Below are positions 8,561 to 16,319 of a stretch of 64,000 nucleotides of DNA, piece after piece. The translations under genes were made by a program, and so were the position numbers. The notes beneath the pieces were generated by a model, which had not been told where the DNA came from, did no database searches, and was given only the letters and a program-made list of their open reading frames with translations. Position 1 is the stretch's first letter. Each line of letters starts with the position of its first letter. Origin of the DNA: Streptomyces sp. H27-C3 (GTDB lineage Bacteria > Actinomycetota > Actinomycetes > Streptomycetales > Streptomycetaceae); contig NZ_JASITA010000010.1 in the NCBI RefSeq assembly GCF_030063415.1, positions 1 to 64,000 on the forward strand. The letters run 5' to 3'.

Positions 8561-9202
8561 ATGATTGAGACCATCGTCTTCGATGTCGGCGAAACCCTCG
8601 TCCGTGACGACCGTTACTGGGCGTCGTGGGCCGACTGGCTCGGCATTCCAAGACACACCATGTCCACGCTCGTCGGCGCCGTCACCGCTCAGAGCCGTGA
8701 CAACGCCGACGCCCTGCGCCTCATCAAGCCCGGCATGGATGTGCGTGAGGCGTACCGGGCGCGCGAGGCGGCGGGACGCGGTGAACACCTCGACGAGACC
8801 GACCTGTACTCCGATGTGCGCCCGGCCCTCGCCGGCCTCCGCGGCCTGGGGGTGCGGGTCGTCGTAGCGGGAAACCAGACGGGCCGGGCCGGTGAACTTC
8901 TGCGCGGCCTCGACCTTCCGGTGGATCTGGTGGTGACGTCGGCCGAGTGGGGCGTGGCGAAGCCCACGGACGAATTCTTCGCCCGGGTCGTCGAGATCGC
9001 GGGCGCCGACCCGCACGAGACCATGTACGTCGGCGACCACCCGGTGAACGACCTCTACCCGGCGAAGAAGGCGGGCCTACGGGCCGCGCACATTCGCCGC
9101 GGGCCGTGGGGCTATCTGTGGGCGGACGACCCCGAGGTCGTCGCAGCGGCGGACTGGCGCATCGACTCCCTCACCGAACTCACCCCGATCGTCACCGGCT
9201 GA
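8561..9202 (+). CDS. HAD-superfamily hydrolase
   Basis: This 213-aa haloacid-dehalogenase-type phosphatase shows all four motifs. Motif I is IVFDVGET with the nucleophile Asp near residue 8. Motif II is VVVAGNQ, motif III has the Lys in WGVAKPTDEFF, and motif IV is MYVGDHPVNDLYPAKKAG. The cap region between motifs I and II is short and helical. The ATG at 8561 directly precedes the motif I strand. A strong hairpin follows the gene at 9247-9273. The substrate, probably a small phosphate ester, cannot be named. Confidence 0.85.
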   Translation: MIETIVFDVGETLVRDDRYWASWADWLGIPRHTMSTLVGAVTAQSRDNADALRLIKPGMDVREAYRAREAAGRGEHLDETDLYSDVRPALAGLRGLGVRVVVAGNQTGRAGELLRGLDLPVDLVVTSAEWGVAKPTDEFFARVVEIAGADPHETMYVGDHPVNDLYPAKKAGLRAAHIRRGPWGYLWADDPEVVAAADWRIDSLTELTPIVTG

Positions 9203-9246
9203 ACCGACACGGACCGGACATCGGCCGACGGTGCATCAAGTCAGCG

Positions 9247-9273
9247 GCCCCGCCCGGGCGTTACGGGCGGGGC
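9247..9273 (+). terminator. Hairpin after the HAD gene
   Basis: GCCCCGCCCG (9247-9256) pairs perfectly with CGGGCGGGGC (9264-9273) around a 7-base loop, giving a 10-bp GC stem 45 bases after the HAD stop. There is no long T tract, as is usual in high-GC actinobacteria. Confidence 0.65.
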
Positions 9274-9379
9274 TCTTCGCGCCGGGGCCAGTACCAACAG
9301 GTACGGATGGGTATCACATCCTCGGGGCATCCAACCGCCTCGCCCCACGACGGGGCCTCCCCACCCCGGAGGAGGACGT

Positions 9380-10303
9380 ATGGCCTGGTATCCGGGCGCC
9401 ACGAAGATGGAACTGCAACCGGAGTCGGACGGCCAAGCGGCAATCCGGCCCACGCAGTTCATCCTGCATTCGGTGATCGCGCCGTGGACCGCGCGCCGCA
9501 TCTACGAGTACTGGCGCGACAGCACCAACCTGGAATCGCACTTCGGCCTCGGTTACGCGGGCGACCTCGGTCAGTACATCGGGACCGAGACCCGCGCCGA
9601 CGCGAACGCCGCGGCCAACAGACGCCCCGACGGTACGGGCGCGGTGTCCATCGAGACCGCGTCCAATCTGCGGGGCTCCGACCCGTGGACGGCGCAGCAA
9701 CTGGAGAAGCTCATTGAGCTGGGCGTGTGGCTGCACCGCACGCACGGCATTCCGCTGCGCGTCTGCCGGTCCGCATCGGACCCGGGCTTCGGTTACCACC
9801 GGCTGCACCCGGCCTGGGCCGTGGCCGGCACGGCCTGCCCCGGCAACGCACGGGTGAAGCAGTTCAAGGAGAAGGTCTTCCCCGCCATCGTCGCCCGCGC
9901 AACCAACCAGGAGGACGACATGCCCGAGACGCTCGGCCGCTACGACGACACCGAGAGGGCCTTGGTGCCCCGCCAGTGGAAGAACGTCACGATCAGCGGC
10001 GTCGACCTGCTCACCGGCGCGAAGTCGTACACCGCGTCGGTGTGGCTCAACCTCACCGCACCGGCGGGCGCCACCGTGCAGGGCCGCTTCTACCACTACC
10101 GGACCGACGGCTCCCGCTGGACGGCCGGGATCACCGAGCGCCTCGCCACGGGCGGTGGCAGTTTCCTCGACTTCCACAATTCGGGGTCCATCGCGTCCAG
10201 CGAGAGGCTCCGCTTCGAGGTGGTCTACTACCCGGTTCACAGCACCGACGAGCAGCCGGTCACGATCAGCTCCACCCGGGCCCGCGGCCTGTACTGGAAG
10301 TAG
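9380..10303 (+). CDS. N-acetylmuramoyl-L-alanine amidase-like protein
   Basis: This 307-aa protein has an N-terminal Amidase_2/PGRP-type domain (about residues 1-180). Zn ligands and catalytic residues are suggested by His in QFILHSVIAPW, His in LESHFGLGYAGDLGQYI, His in YHRLHPAW and the Cys of GTACPGNARV. The C-terminal 120 residues form a beta-rich module (WKNVTISGVDLLTGAKSYTA onward) of unknown role, perhaps binding the wall. No signal peptide is visible, as in phage-type endolysins. The ATG at 9380 has GGAGGAGG eight bases upstream. Confidence 0.8.
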   Translation: MAWYPGATKMELQPESDGQAAIRPTQFILHSVIAPWTARRIYEYWRDSTNLESHFGLGYAGDLGQYIGTETRADANAAANRRPDGTGAVSIETASNLRGSDPWTAQQLEKLIELGVWLHRTHGIPLRVCRSASDPGFGYHRLHPAWAVAGTACPGNARVKQFKEKVFPAIVARATNQEDDMPETLGRYDDTERALVPRQWKNVTISGVDLLTGAKSYTASVWLNLTAPAGATVQGRFYHYRTDGSRWTAGITERLATGGGSFLDFHNSGSIASSERLRFEVVYYPVHSTDEQPVTISSTRARGLYWK

Positions 10304-10339
10304 GCGTGGCAGGGCTCCGGGCTTTACGGAGGGGGTGGA

Positions 10340-10612
10340 TCAGAAGGGGATGGTGCCGCTGCCGGAGATCCGCAGCCGTCCGCTGCCGATGGCCGTGGGC
10401 GTCGCGACGACCGGGCACTCCTCGCCGCCGGGCAGCAGGAGGGACACGTCGACGTCCTTCATGGCGGTGTAGAAGTCCTCCGCGGCCTCGCGGGTCTGCA
10501 CACTGCCGCCCCACTGGCTGAGCGCACCGGAGGGGCCGGAACTCAGTGTGGCTTCGACTTCGATCTTCGAGTCGCCGGCGATGAGGGTCGCGGGGCCCTG
10601 ATAGTTACTCAT
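10340..10612 (-). CDS. Hypothetical protein (90 aa), DUF4873-like
   Basis: This 90-aa beta-rich protein begins MSNYQGPATLIAGDSKIEVEATLSS-type sequence and ends in GSGRLRISGSGTIPF. It resembles small Streptomyces proteins with a DUF4873-like fold, but the assignment is from pattern only. It converges on the amidase gene with a 36-bp gap. No catalytic residues are apparent. Confidence 0.65.
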   Translation of the reverse strand: MSNYQGPATLIAGDSKIEVEATLSSGPSGALSQWGGSVQTREAAEDFYTAMKDVDVSLLLPGGEECPVVATPTAIGSGRLRISGSGTIPF

Positions 10613-10758
10613 GGCCCCAGTGTGCGCCTGTCAGGTGCCCGGCCTTACCCAACTGGCCCGCACGGCGGTCGCGCAGCCCGGAAATGAGGTGCTCGCCAAC
10701 CAGCGGCCGACTATCGTGGAAGTGGTCCGGGAGCGAAGGCTCCGGACGTTGGACTGAG

Positions 10759-10792
10759 GCCCCTCGCCCACGGGGGATACCGGGCGAGGGGC
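10759..10792. terminator. Hairpin between two minus-strand genes
   Basis: GCCCCTCGCCC (10759-10769) and GGGCGAGGGGC (10782-10792) form a perfect 11-bp stem with a 12-base loop. It lies 25 bases after the csbD-like stop and is most likely the terminator of that minus-strand gene. Confidence 0.65.
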
Positions 10793-10816
10793 TTCGTCGT
10801 GCTCTGTGCCTGCCGC

Positions 10817-11008
10817 CTACTTGTCGTCGCGGCGCATGGAGTCCTTCATGCCTTCGGCACGCTCGCGGGCCTCGTTCCCGGCGTCCTTGGCCCGGCCCTT
10901 GGCCTGGTCCGTCTTGCCTTCGGCTTCCTGACGTCGGTCGCCCGTCATCTTGCCCATGGCTTCCTTGGTCTTGCCCTTGAACTTGTCCTTGGCGCTTTCG
11001 TCAGTCAC
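10817..11008 (-). CDS. CsbD-family stress protein
   Basis: This 63-aa, highly charged, helical protein begins VTDESAKDKFKGKTKEAMGK. The KDKxKGKxKEAxGKxTGD pattern and Lys/Glu/Gln-rich tail identify the CsbD family, small general-stress proteins of unknown biochemical function. The GTG at 11008 has AGGAG eight bases upstream. A terminator-like hairpin follows the gene. It is the last chromosomal-type gene before the left edge of the inserted region. Confidence 0.88.
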   Translation of the reverse strand: MTDESAKDKFKGKTKEAMGKMTGDRRQEAEGKTDQAKGRAKDAGNEARERAEGMKDSMRRDDK

Positions 11009-11108
11009 TGCTGCTCCTAGAGCGGTACGGTTGCTTACCGTCTCAAAGTAGGACAGAACGCCGAAATGTGCCCGTGTGCTGCCGCCGTTCGGTAGAAGCA
11101 GCCCCCGG

Positions 11109-11241
11109 TCAGCCCGCCGACTCGCCCGCGTGCGGGCTGAGCACACCCATGCCGACCAGGATGAACAGCACGATGCCGAGGACGATCCGGTAGATCACGA
11201 ACGGCATGAAGCTCTTGGTCGTAATGAACTTCATGAACCAG
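11109..11241 (-). pseudogene. uppP: C-terminal fragment of uppP (left attachment-site copy)
   Basis: This minus-strand segment encodes FMKFITTKSFMPFVIYR-type sequence to the stop, matching the last 43 residues or so of the intact UppP at 59551-60426. Homology stops abruptly at 11241. The two copies share exact runs of 28 bp (11184-11211 with 59626-59653) and 21 bp (11221-11241 with 59663-59683) but differ elsewhere, so they are diverged alleles and not a recent duplication. No upstream part of the gene is present. The best reading is the host 3' end displaced when an element integrated into uppP (attL). Confidence 0.85.
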
Positions 11242-11242
11242 T

Positions 11243-11745
11243 TCAAGTCGAGGTTCTGAGCGGCTCTGACCTGCTGTTTCCACCACTCACAAGATTGAAT
11301 GGGAGAGCAGTGGGAGATGGCACTTTCCAGTGCTCTCCCTCGCCAGCCACGAAACGCAGCCACCTAGTTTGCAGCAAATCGGCGATCTCCGGCTCCATGG
11401 TTAGGGGAACGTGCGAGACCTTCCACGCCGGCGACCTCGTGGCCCATGCGGGTCTCCACGGCTATGCGACTGTGTCGATCTTCGTCCAGCCACTCCTTGC
11501 CGCCGTGACGAAGCAGGTACAGCCGCTTCCCGGCGTACGCGGTCGCGGGGACCTCCGGAAGGGGACGGCGGGAGGTGACCAGCTGGGCTGGTTCAGGCGG
11601 ACCCTCTTGAATTCCTCGGAGGCCGGTCGACCGCGCAAGACCGGCTGCCAGTAGTAGTAGCTGAAGTTTCCGTTGGACAGCAGCCCGCCGCCAATAGCCG
11701 GGAACAGGTACTCGTGGTCATGGATGGCGAAGAGCGCCGTGAGCC
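11243..11745 (-). pseudogene. Decayed tyrosine recombinase (integrase) C-terminal part
   Basis: Reading the minus strand across shifted frames gives pieces of an actinomycete tyrosine integrase. First comes HDHEYLFPAIGGGLLSNGNF, then LYLLRHGGKEWLDEDRHSRI, which carries the LRH of the catalytic box, and then AVETRMGHEVAGVEG and MEPEIADLLQTRWLRFV. The tyrosine segment between VEG and MEPEI is damaged, and at least two frameshifts are needed. The gene ends directly at the uppP fragment. Integrase genes usually sit next to their own attachment site, so this is probably the remains of the enzyme that inserted the island. Confidence 0.65.
11301..11318 (+). repeat. Two TGGGAGA repeats, 11-bp period (left end)
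   Basis: TGGGAGA occurs at 11301-11307 and 11312-11318, exactly 11 bp apart, just inside the left uppP fragment. The same heptamer in the same orientation and period recurs three times just inside the right end (59454-59482). The arrangement fits integrase arm-type binding sites. Confidence 0.6.
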
Positions 11746-11755
11746 TTTTCCATCT

Positions 11756-11940
11756 TCAGCCTGAGCTGGCCAGATGCAGGGTGAGGACAGCCTGAACAAG
11801 GCTCGTGATGCGGGTGGTCGAGCAGCGGAGCTTGCGGAGAAGCCGCCAGGACTTGAAGGTGGCGACGGCATGCTCGACCAGGGCCCGGATCTTCGTGTGG
11901 GACCGGTTGACGGCCTGCTGGCCTGTGGAGAGCGTCTCCC
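11756..11940 (-). pseudogene. IS5-family transposase C-terminal remnant
   Basis: The minus strand encodes STGQQAVNRSHTKIRALVEH, then ATFKSWRLLRKLRC and a stop. This is the typical C-terminal end of DDE_Tnp_4/IS5-type transposases of Streptomyces. Only about 60 residues remain. The upstream part is replaced by an IS6-type transposase N-terminus in a different frame, so this is a splice of two unrelated insertion sequences. Confidence 0.65.
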
Positions 11941-12285
11941 ACCGGCCGCGGCCTGGTCACGACGGTTCTGGACCAGGATGTCGAGGACGTCGCCGTCGGC
12001 ATCGACAGCCCTCCACAAGTACTTCTGCACGCCGTTGATCTTGACGAAGACCTCGTCCAGATGCCACTTGTCACCAGGCCGGGCACGTCGTCGGCGCAGC
12101 GCGTTTGCGTACGCCTGACCGAACTTCAGACACCAACGCCGGACCGTCTCGTAGGACACGGTCACGCCGCGCTCGAGCATCAGCTCCTCGACCTCGCGGA
12201 AGCTGAGCGGGAAGCGGAAGTACAGCCACACACAATGAGAGATCACCTCGACCGGGTAGCGGTGATTCGCGTACGACGGCACCAC
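11941..12285 (-). pseudogene. IS6-family transposase N-terminal remnant
   Basis: From a GTG at 12285 the frame reads VVPSYANHRYPVEVISHCVW, then LSFREVEELMLERGV and DKWHLDEVFVKINGVQKYLW, and then VDADGDVLDILVQNRRD. This is the zinc/HTH and first DDE segment of IS6 (IS26-like) transposases, with the first two Asp present. Similarity ends near 11945, before the catalytic Glu, where the IS5-type remnant begins. It is inactive. Confidence 0.75.
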
Positions 12286-12400
12286 TGACTGCCTCCCCAG
12301 ACGGACAACCCGAAGATCATCCCACCCCCACCCGGACAACGTGACAGCACCGTGGGGAGTGGCAGGTGAGAGTGAAGCGCCTCTCTGCCCAGCGGAGCGC

Positions 12401-12422
12401 ATTCCCCCCAGATTCCCCCCAG
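12401..12422 (-). repeat. Two 11-bp tandem repeats near the corA fragment
   Basis: ATTCCCCCCAG is repeated in tandem at 12401-12411 and 12412-12422 (CTGGGGGGAAT on the minus strand). It flanks the corA fragment on one side, and a near-identical array lies on the other side at 12782-12833. The 11-bp period matches the putative arm sites at the island ends. Confidence 0.5.
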
Positions 12423-12487
12423 GCCCCTCGGAGGCGCCCTTCAAGACGTTTGCGAATGTGAAATTTGTTCATGGGTGGGGCCGCTGC

Positions 12488-12679
12488 CTATAGCCAGTCG
12501 CGCTTCTTGAAGATGACGTAGAGGCTGACGCAGACCACCGCCATCAGCAGGATTGCGAAGGGGTAGCCGCCCGCCCACTTCAGCTCCGGCATGTCCTCGA
12601 AGTTCATGCCGTAGATGGTTCCCACGAGTGTGGGTGCAAACAAGATGGCTGCCCACGAGGAGATCTTCTTGAAGTCGTC
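12488..12679 (-). pseudogene. corA: corA C-terminal fragment
   Basis: The minus strand encodes the last 63 residues of a CorA Mg2+/Co2+ channel. These include KKISSWAAILFAPTLVGTIYGMNFEDMPELKW, given here only as its key parts: the GMN selectivity motif, MPEL, the second membrane helix and a basic KKRDWL end. The upstream part is missing, with homology beginning sharply at 12679. No other corA piece is in the window. As a clean 3' end next to 11-bp-period repeats, it may be a second attachment site. Confidence 0.85.
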
Positions 12680-13216
12680 ACCCCCACACCGCTGACCTGC
12701 GGAAATCGCCCGAACAGGCGGTCCGACCTGCGGCGATCGGCCTTTCCGACCCTTTCACCGTGCTGCCCGTTTGTACGGCCGATCCTCCCCAGCCGCTCCC
12801 CAACGGGGCTCATTCTCCCCAGATTCTCCCCAGGTGAGGCTGCTTCGGATGGAGGCTTTCCGCTGGCCGGCCGACGATCTGAGCGACGGGAAGGGTTACG
12901 CGATGTAGTGGTGGCGGGGCGGGAGTAGGCGGCAGAGGTGGTGCCGGCGGTCTGCTATTTTTCCCACCACTCGTCATCTGCTCTGAGCGCCCCCGAATGG
13001 CGTTGCTACGTCCTCACGGTCCCGCCCCGCCACCAGCGCGACCACTGCCCGGAACTGCAGGGCCTCCTGCGTAGACGGCAACGGATTGTCGTCCAACCAC
13101 CCAGAACCCGAACTCTTTCGGATCAGTATCTTCTCGAAAGCGTTCCCCGCTTTGCCGTCGCGGAGCGGGGGACGGCATCCGGTCGGTTTCACGATGCGGG
13201 TGCTGGCCGTGGGGGG
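12680..13216. other. Intergenic region with 11-bp-period repeat array
   Basis: Four copies in an 11-bp register lie at 12782-12792, 12793-12803, 12812-12822 and 12823-12833. The last two are identical (ATTCTCCCCAG) and the first two imperfect. A minus-strand open frame of 72 aa (12974-13192) follows the pPIWI_RE gene on the same strand. It has no recognisable family and no strong start and may not be real. No other gene is supported. Confidence 0.45.
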
Positions 13217-16200
13217 TCAGCTGTCGAACAGCGCCAGCTGGTCGGCTGCCTCAACTACGTCCGCCTCCTCTTCGAGACCCGGTGCCTGGCCCTGTGCGGG
13301 GTCGGAGTCTTTGACCGGGTCAGAGATCTCGGAGACTTCCGAAGAGGTCTCAGGAGACGCGCGATGCGGCAGCACGTAGTCCTGGCCGAGACCCGCCAAG
13401 TGCAGTGGGAGCGGCAGGGACAGAGCCTCCGGGTAGTCCGGGGGCTGGCGGAGCAGGTGGACTGCGGAGGCGAAGGACTCGGGGGCGTCGCCGGCTTCGG
13501 GGTGGCAGCCGAGGACTGCGATCTCCAGGAAATCAGGAGTCCATCCGACCATTCCGGTGTCGATGGTGGGCTCGCCCTTGCGCTTGCCCATCCGGATCGG
13601 GCGTGGCGCGAGCTTGTCCGCTTCGACGGCGGAAGACTTGAATTGCACCGGCTTGGAGTTGGCCGAGTGAAAGACCCGCCCATCGGGGCCGTGACCAGCG
13701 GGCAGCCACAAGCCGGCTGCGATGCCGTTCGCCCCGTCGGCTGGATGGACGCCCCACCACTGTGGGGTCTCCCTGCCGCGCCCCGTGCGGACGCGGACGA
13801 GACGAAGATCGGGGTCGAGGCGCCGGGAATCCGCCTCACCGTCCCGCATGCGGTCGGGTTCGGTACGGCCGTCCTGGAGCCAGGTCCAGTGGGAGCGGGC
13901 GTTCTGGGCCTCGACCAGGAGCAGAGTGGGTTCGCGCCGGAGAGAGGTGCGGATTCGCTGCAGCCATTCCTCGGCGCGACGGCGCTGTTCGGCGCGGTCG
14001 ACGTGCCAGCTTCGGCGCTTGGGGACGTCTTCCTCGCCGCGCGGCCCGGGCAGCAGAGGACGTACCTCGGCGAGCCGGGTCAGCCTGATCAGCATGGTCG
14101 GGTACGGGATCCAGGCCCCTGCGCCGTCGTCGGCATTCGGGTCCCACCCCTGGATCCGGGCCAGCCCCGTGCCCTCGGGGGTCACTAGGACCGCCACCGG
14201 TACATCGGTGGCCCACCGGTTCTTACTGGTGCGGTTCCTGCGGACCATCCAGACGGCCGCATGGCGCAGGCCGCCTGGGAGGCCACTGTCGATGCCGAGT
14301 TCGGGGTATACCCGTGCGCCGAGCTGGCGCAGCCCGTCGTCCCAGGCCATACGGGCGCGGTGGTGCTGGTTGTCGACCGTGTTGTAACCCTTGACCTTCT
14401 TGGGTACGGCGAGGAACTGGGTGACGTAGCCCGCGTCGGCGAAGCCGAGTCGCAGTGCGAACTTCGGATCATGGTCGGTGCTCGCGAAGTCGTCGGCCCG
14501 GTCGATTTCTACCAGCGCGAGCGCGGGAGGCGAACTCGCATTCGGCGCGCGTCCCTTGACGCCGTTGAGCCAGTCGGCGGTCTCTGCCTGACGGGAGTAC
14601 AGAGCGGCTGACACGACGGCTTCCGGGCGCCGCGGTCCTTCGGGGAGCTCCAGGCCGTCGGTGAACGAGACCGTGCTGTCGTCGGCTCGACGGTGGACGG
14701 GCCGGAAGCAGTTCAGCCGGACGGCTAGTTCAGAGGTGACCCATTCCAGTACAACGGGGCTTTCGGCACGGGCGTCGAGGTGGGTGGCCTCGTCGTGTTC
14801 GGGCGCTGCCTCGGGCAGACCGAGCAGCTCCACGAGCGCCGAGATCGTGGTCTCCCGCAGCTCGGAGGTCTGCCACACCAGCTGAAGTTCGAGGACCGGC
14901 CTGTCGTCTTCGTCCGGGCCGTTGTAGGCAGAGACCGCGAGGGCGGCGGCGCGCCGCCGTTCGGCCGTCCGGCGCGCCTCATCGGCAGTCCTGTCCTCGG
15001 GCTTCACGTTCGTCGGAGGGGCATTGACCGGGCGATTACCAGACAGGACGGACCGGGAGTGGGGCTGTGCGGCGCCGAGCCCTTCGGGCACCGCCTGCTC
15101 CGCCCATTCCGTGAGCCGGGAGACCTGGTCCGGCATCAGACCGGCTCCCACCTCGTGACGGCCCATCGCCGTGCGGTAGACGATGCTGGCACGCATCCCG
15201 TCGGTGAGCCACTTTTCGGGAGAGGTGAGTAGATCGTCGACACCGGGGAGTTCGTCACCGAGGACGACTCCACCGAGGAGCCTGGCGGGGCCTCCGTGTG
15301 ACCAGCGCTCCGAGAAGGTGCCCGTCTCGCGGTCGCGGTACCGCTCCAGCTGAGCGACGGCGAAGCGTTCGCTCAGCGGCACGCCGGGGAGGACAGGAAC
15401 CCTGGGGCGCAGCAGTACGGTCGTGCGGCTGCCATAGGGAAGGTGCAGGCGCCCGCTCTTTCCGCTCACGCGCGTCGCCCAGCGGCGGATGCTCCAGTGC
15501 AGGTGGTAGCGGGGGAGGGGGTCGAAGGGGACGGTGTGCAGGGTGATGTTGAGGACGATCGCGAACCACCACGTGCCCTTGGAGCCGCCCGGCTCGTACG
15601 GAATCGGCTGAGAGACGAGTTCGGCGCCCTTGTCGCGGGGCCCGCGAGGCATGGCCCGGAACCGGAGCGCACCGCCTTCGAACGGGTAAGGTCCGAGATC
15701 GAGCACGCGGCGGGCCAGCCAGTCGGGGGTGAGCGTGAACTGGTGTCCGGCCGGGGCGGCGGTGCCCCCGTCGGTGTGGCCACACGCGACGATTTCACGT
15801 CCTACGGACTCCCACTGCGGGGTGTGCGCGGCGAGTTGGGCACGCACTTCACGGAGCAGGCCGCGGTGCTCGGGTTCGGGACGGATGTCGCGGAGCCAGT
15901 GGGCGATGAGAGTACCGAGGACCTCGGGGGGCAGCGGATCGGCAAGGTCGGCGTCCGCGTACAGCCAGCGTGCCGAGTCACCTTCGGTGCGGGAGCCGAA
16001 AGGCCGCGGCATGGCCAGGACATCGGGGGCGTAAGCCTGGATCGCCTGTTCCAGGGCTCGGGTGGGGGCCGTGCGCCAAGGCTCGGAATCCTTGTCGCGG
16101 CCGGCGTTGCAGAGTTCGAGGACGCTGTCGCGCCACTCCTCGGGGAAGGGCAGGGCCCGGTATCGGCCCGTGACGGAGATGTCCTGGCGGTCAGGGAGCC

Positions 16201-16237
16201 AGGCCGTGGTGCGCACGTGGCGGTAGTTCACGGGCAT
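13217..16237 (-). CDS. pPIWI_RE family protein (DUF3962 plus RNase H-fold)
   Basis: This 1,006-aa protein reads as the prokaryotic PIWI relative of the pPIWI_RE class. The N-terminal DUF3962-type region includes GTWWFAIVLNITLHTVPFDP and YHLHWSIRRWATRV. The C-terminal RNase H-like half has core strands in ALALVEIDRADDF, VPVAVLVTPEGTGLARIQ and PTLLLVEAQNARSHWTWL. It ends in an acidic tail. In this class the PIWI domain is proposed to act with a nuclease and a helicase against invading nucleic acid. It is the last gene of a four-gene minus-strand operon, about 82 bp after the helicase gene. Catalytic residues could not be assigned by eye. Confidence 0.82.
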   Translation of the reverse strand: MPVNYRHVRTTAWLPDRQDISVTGRYRALPFPEEWRDSVLELCNAGRDKDSEPWRTAPTRALEQAIQAYAPDVLAMPRPFGSRTEGDSARWLYADADLADPLPPEVLGTLIAHWLRDIRPEPEHRGLLREVRAQLAAHTPQWESVGREIVACGHTDGGTAAPAGHQFTLTPDWLARRVLDLGPYPFEGGALRFRAMPRGPRDKGAELVSQPIPYEPGGSKGTWWFAIVLNITLHTVPFDPLPRYHLHWSIRRWATRVSGKSGRLHLPYGSRTTVLLRPRVPVLPGVPLSERFAVAQLERYRDRETGTFSERWSHGGPARLLGGVVLGDELPGVDDLLTSPEKWLTDGMRASIVYRTAMGRHEVGAGLMPDQVSRLTEWAEQAVPEGLGAAQPHSRSVLSGNRPVNAPPTNVKPEDRTADEARRTAERRRAAALAVSAYNGPDEDDRPVLELQLVWQTSELRETTISALVELLGLPEAAPEHDEATHLDARAESPVVLEWVTSELAVRLNCFRPVHRRADDSTVSFTDGLELPEGPRRPEAVVSAALYSRQAETADWLNGVKGRAPNASSPPALALVEIDRADDFASTDHDPKFALRLGFADAGYVTQFLAVPKKVKGYNTVDNQHHRARMAWDDGLRQLGARVYPELGIDSGLPGGLRHAAVWMVRRNRTSKNRWATDVPVAVLVTPEGTGLARIQGWDPNADDGAGAWIPYPTMLIRLTRLAEVRPLLPGPRGEEDVPKRRSWHVDRAEQRRRAEEWLQRIRTSLRREPTLLLVEAQNARSHWTWLQDGRTEPDRMRDGEADSRRLDPDLRLVRVRTGRGRETPQWWGVHPADGANGIAAGLWLPAGHGPDGRVFHSANSKPVQFKSSAVEADKLAPRPIRMGKRKGEPTIDTGMVGWTPDFLEIAVLGCHPEAGDAPESFASAVHLLRQPPDYPEALSLPLPLHLAGLGQDYVLPHRASPETSSEVSEISDPVKDSDPAQGQAPGLEEEADVVEAADQLALFDS

Positions 16238-16319
16238 GTCAGGGTCTTCCTATGAGGTCGGGACGCACGACGTCGAGGAGTCTGCCGTCCGGTGTGGGAA
16301 GGAGCCGTGGGTGCTGTTC

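Noticed and set aside
11109..11363. A second small UppP gene
   Set aside because: Only the last 43 codons match UppP. The upstream residues belong to the decayed integrase region, and the active-site motifs are missing.
12974..13192. A 72-aa minus-strand gene after the pPIWI_RE gene
   Set aside because: There is no family, no clear ribosome site and no conserved-looking motif. It is mentioned only in the intergenic entry.
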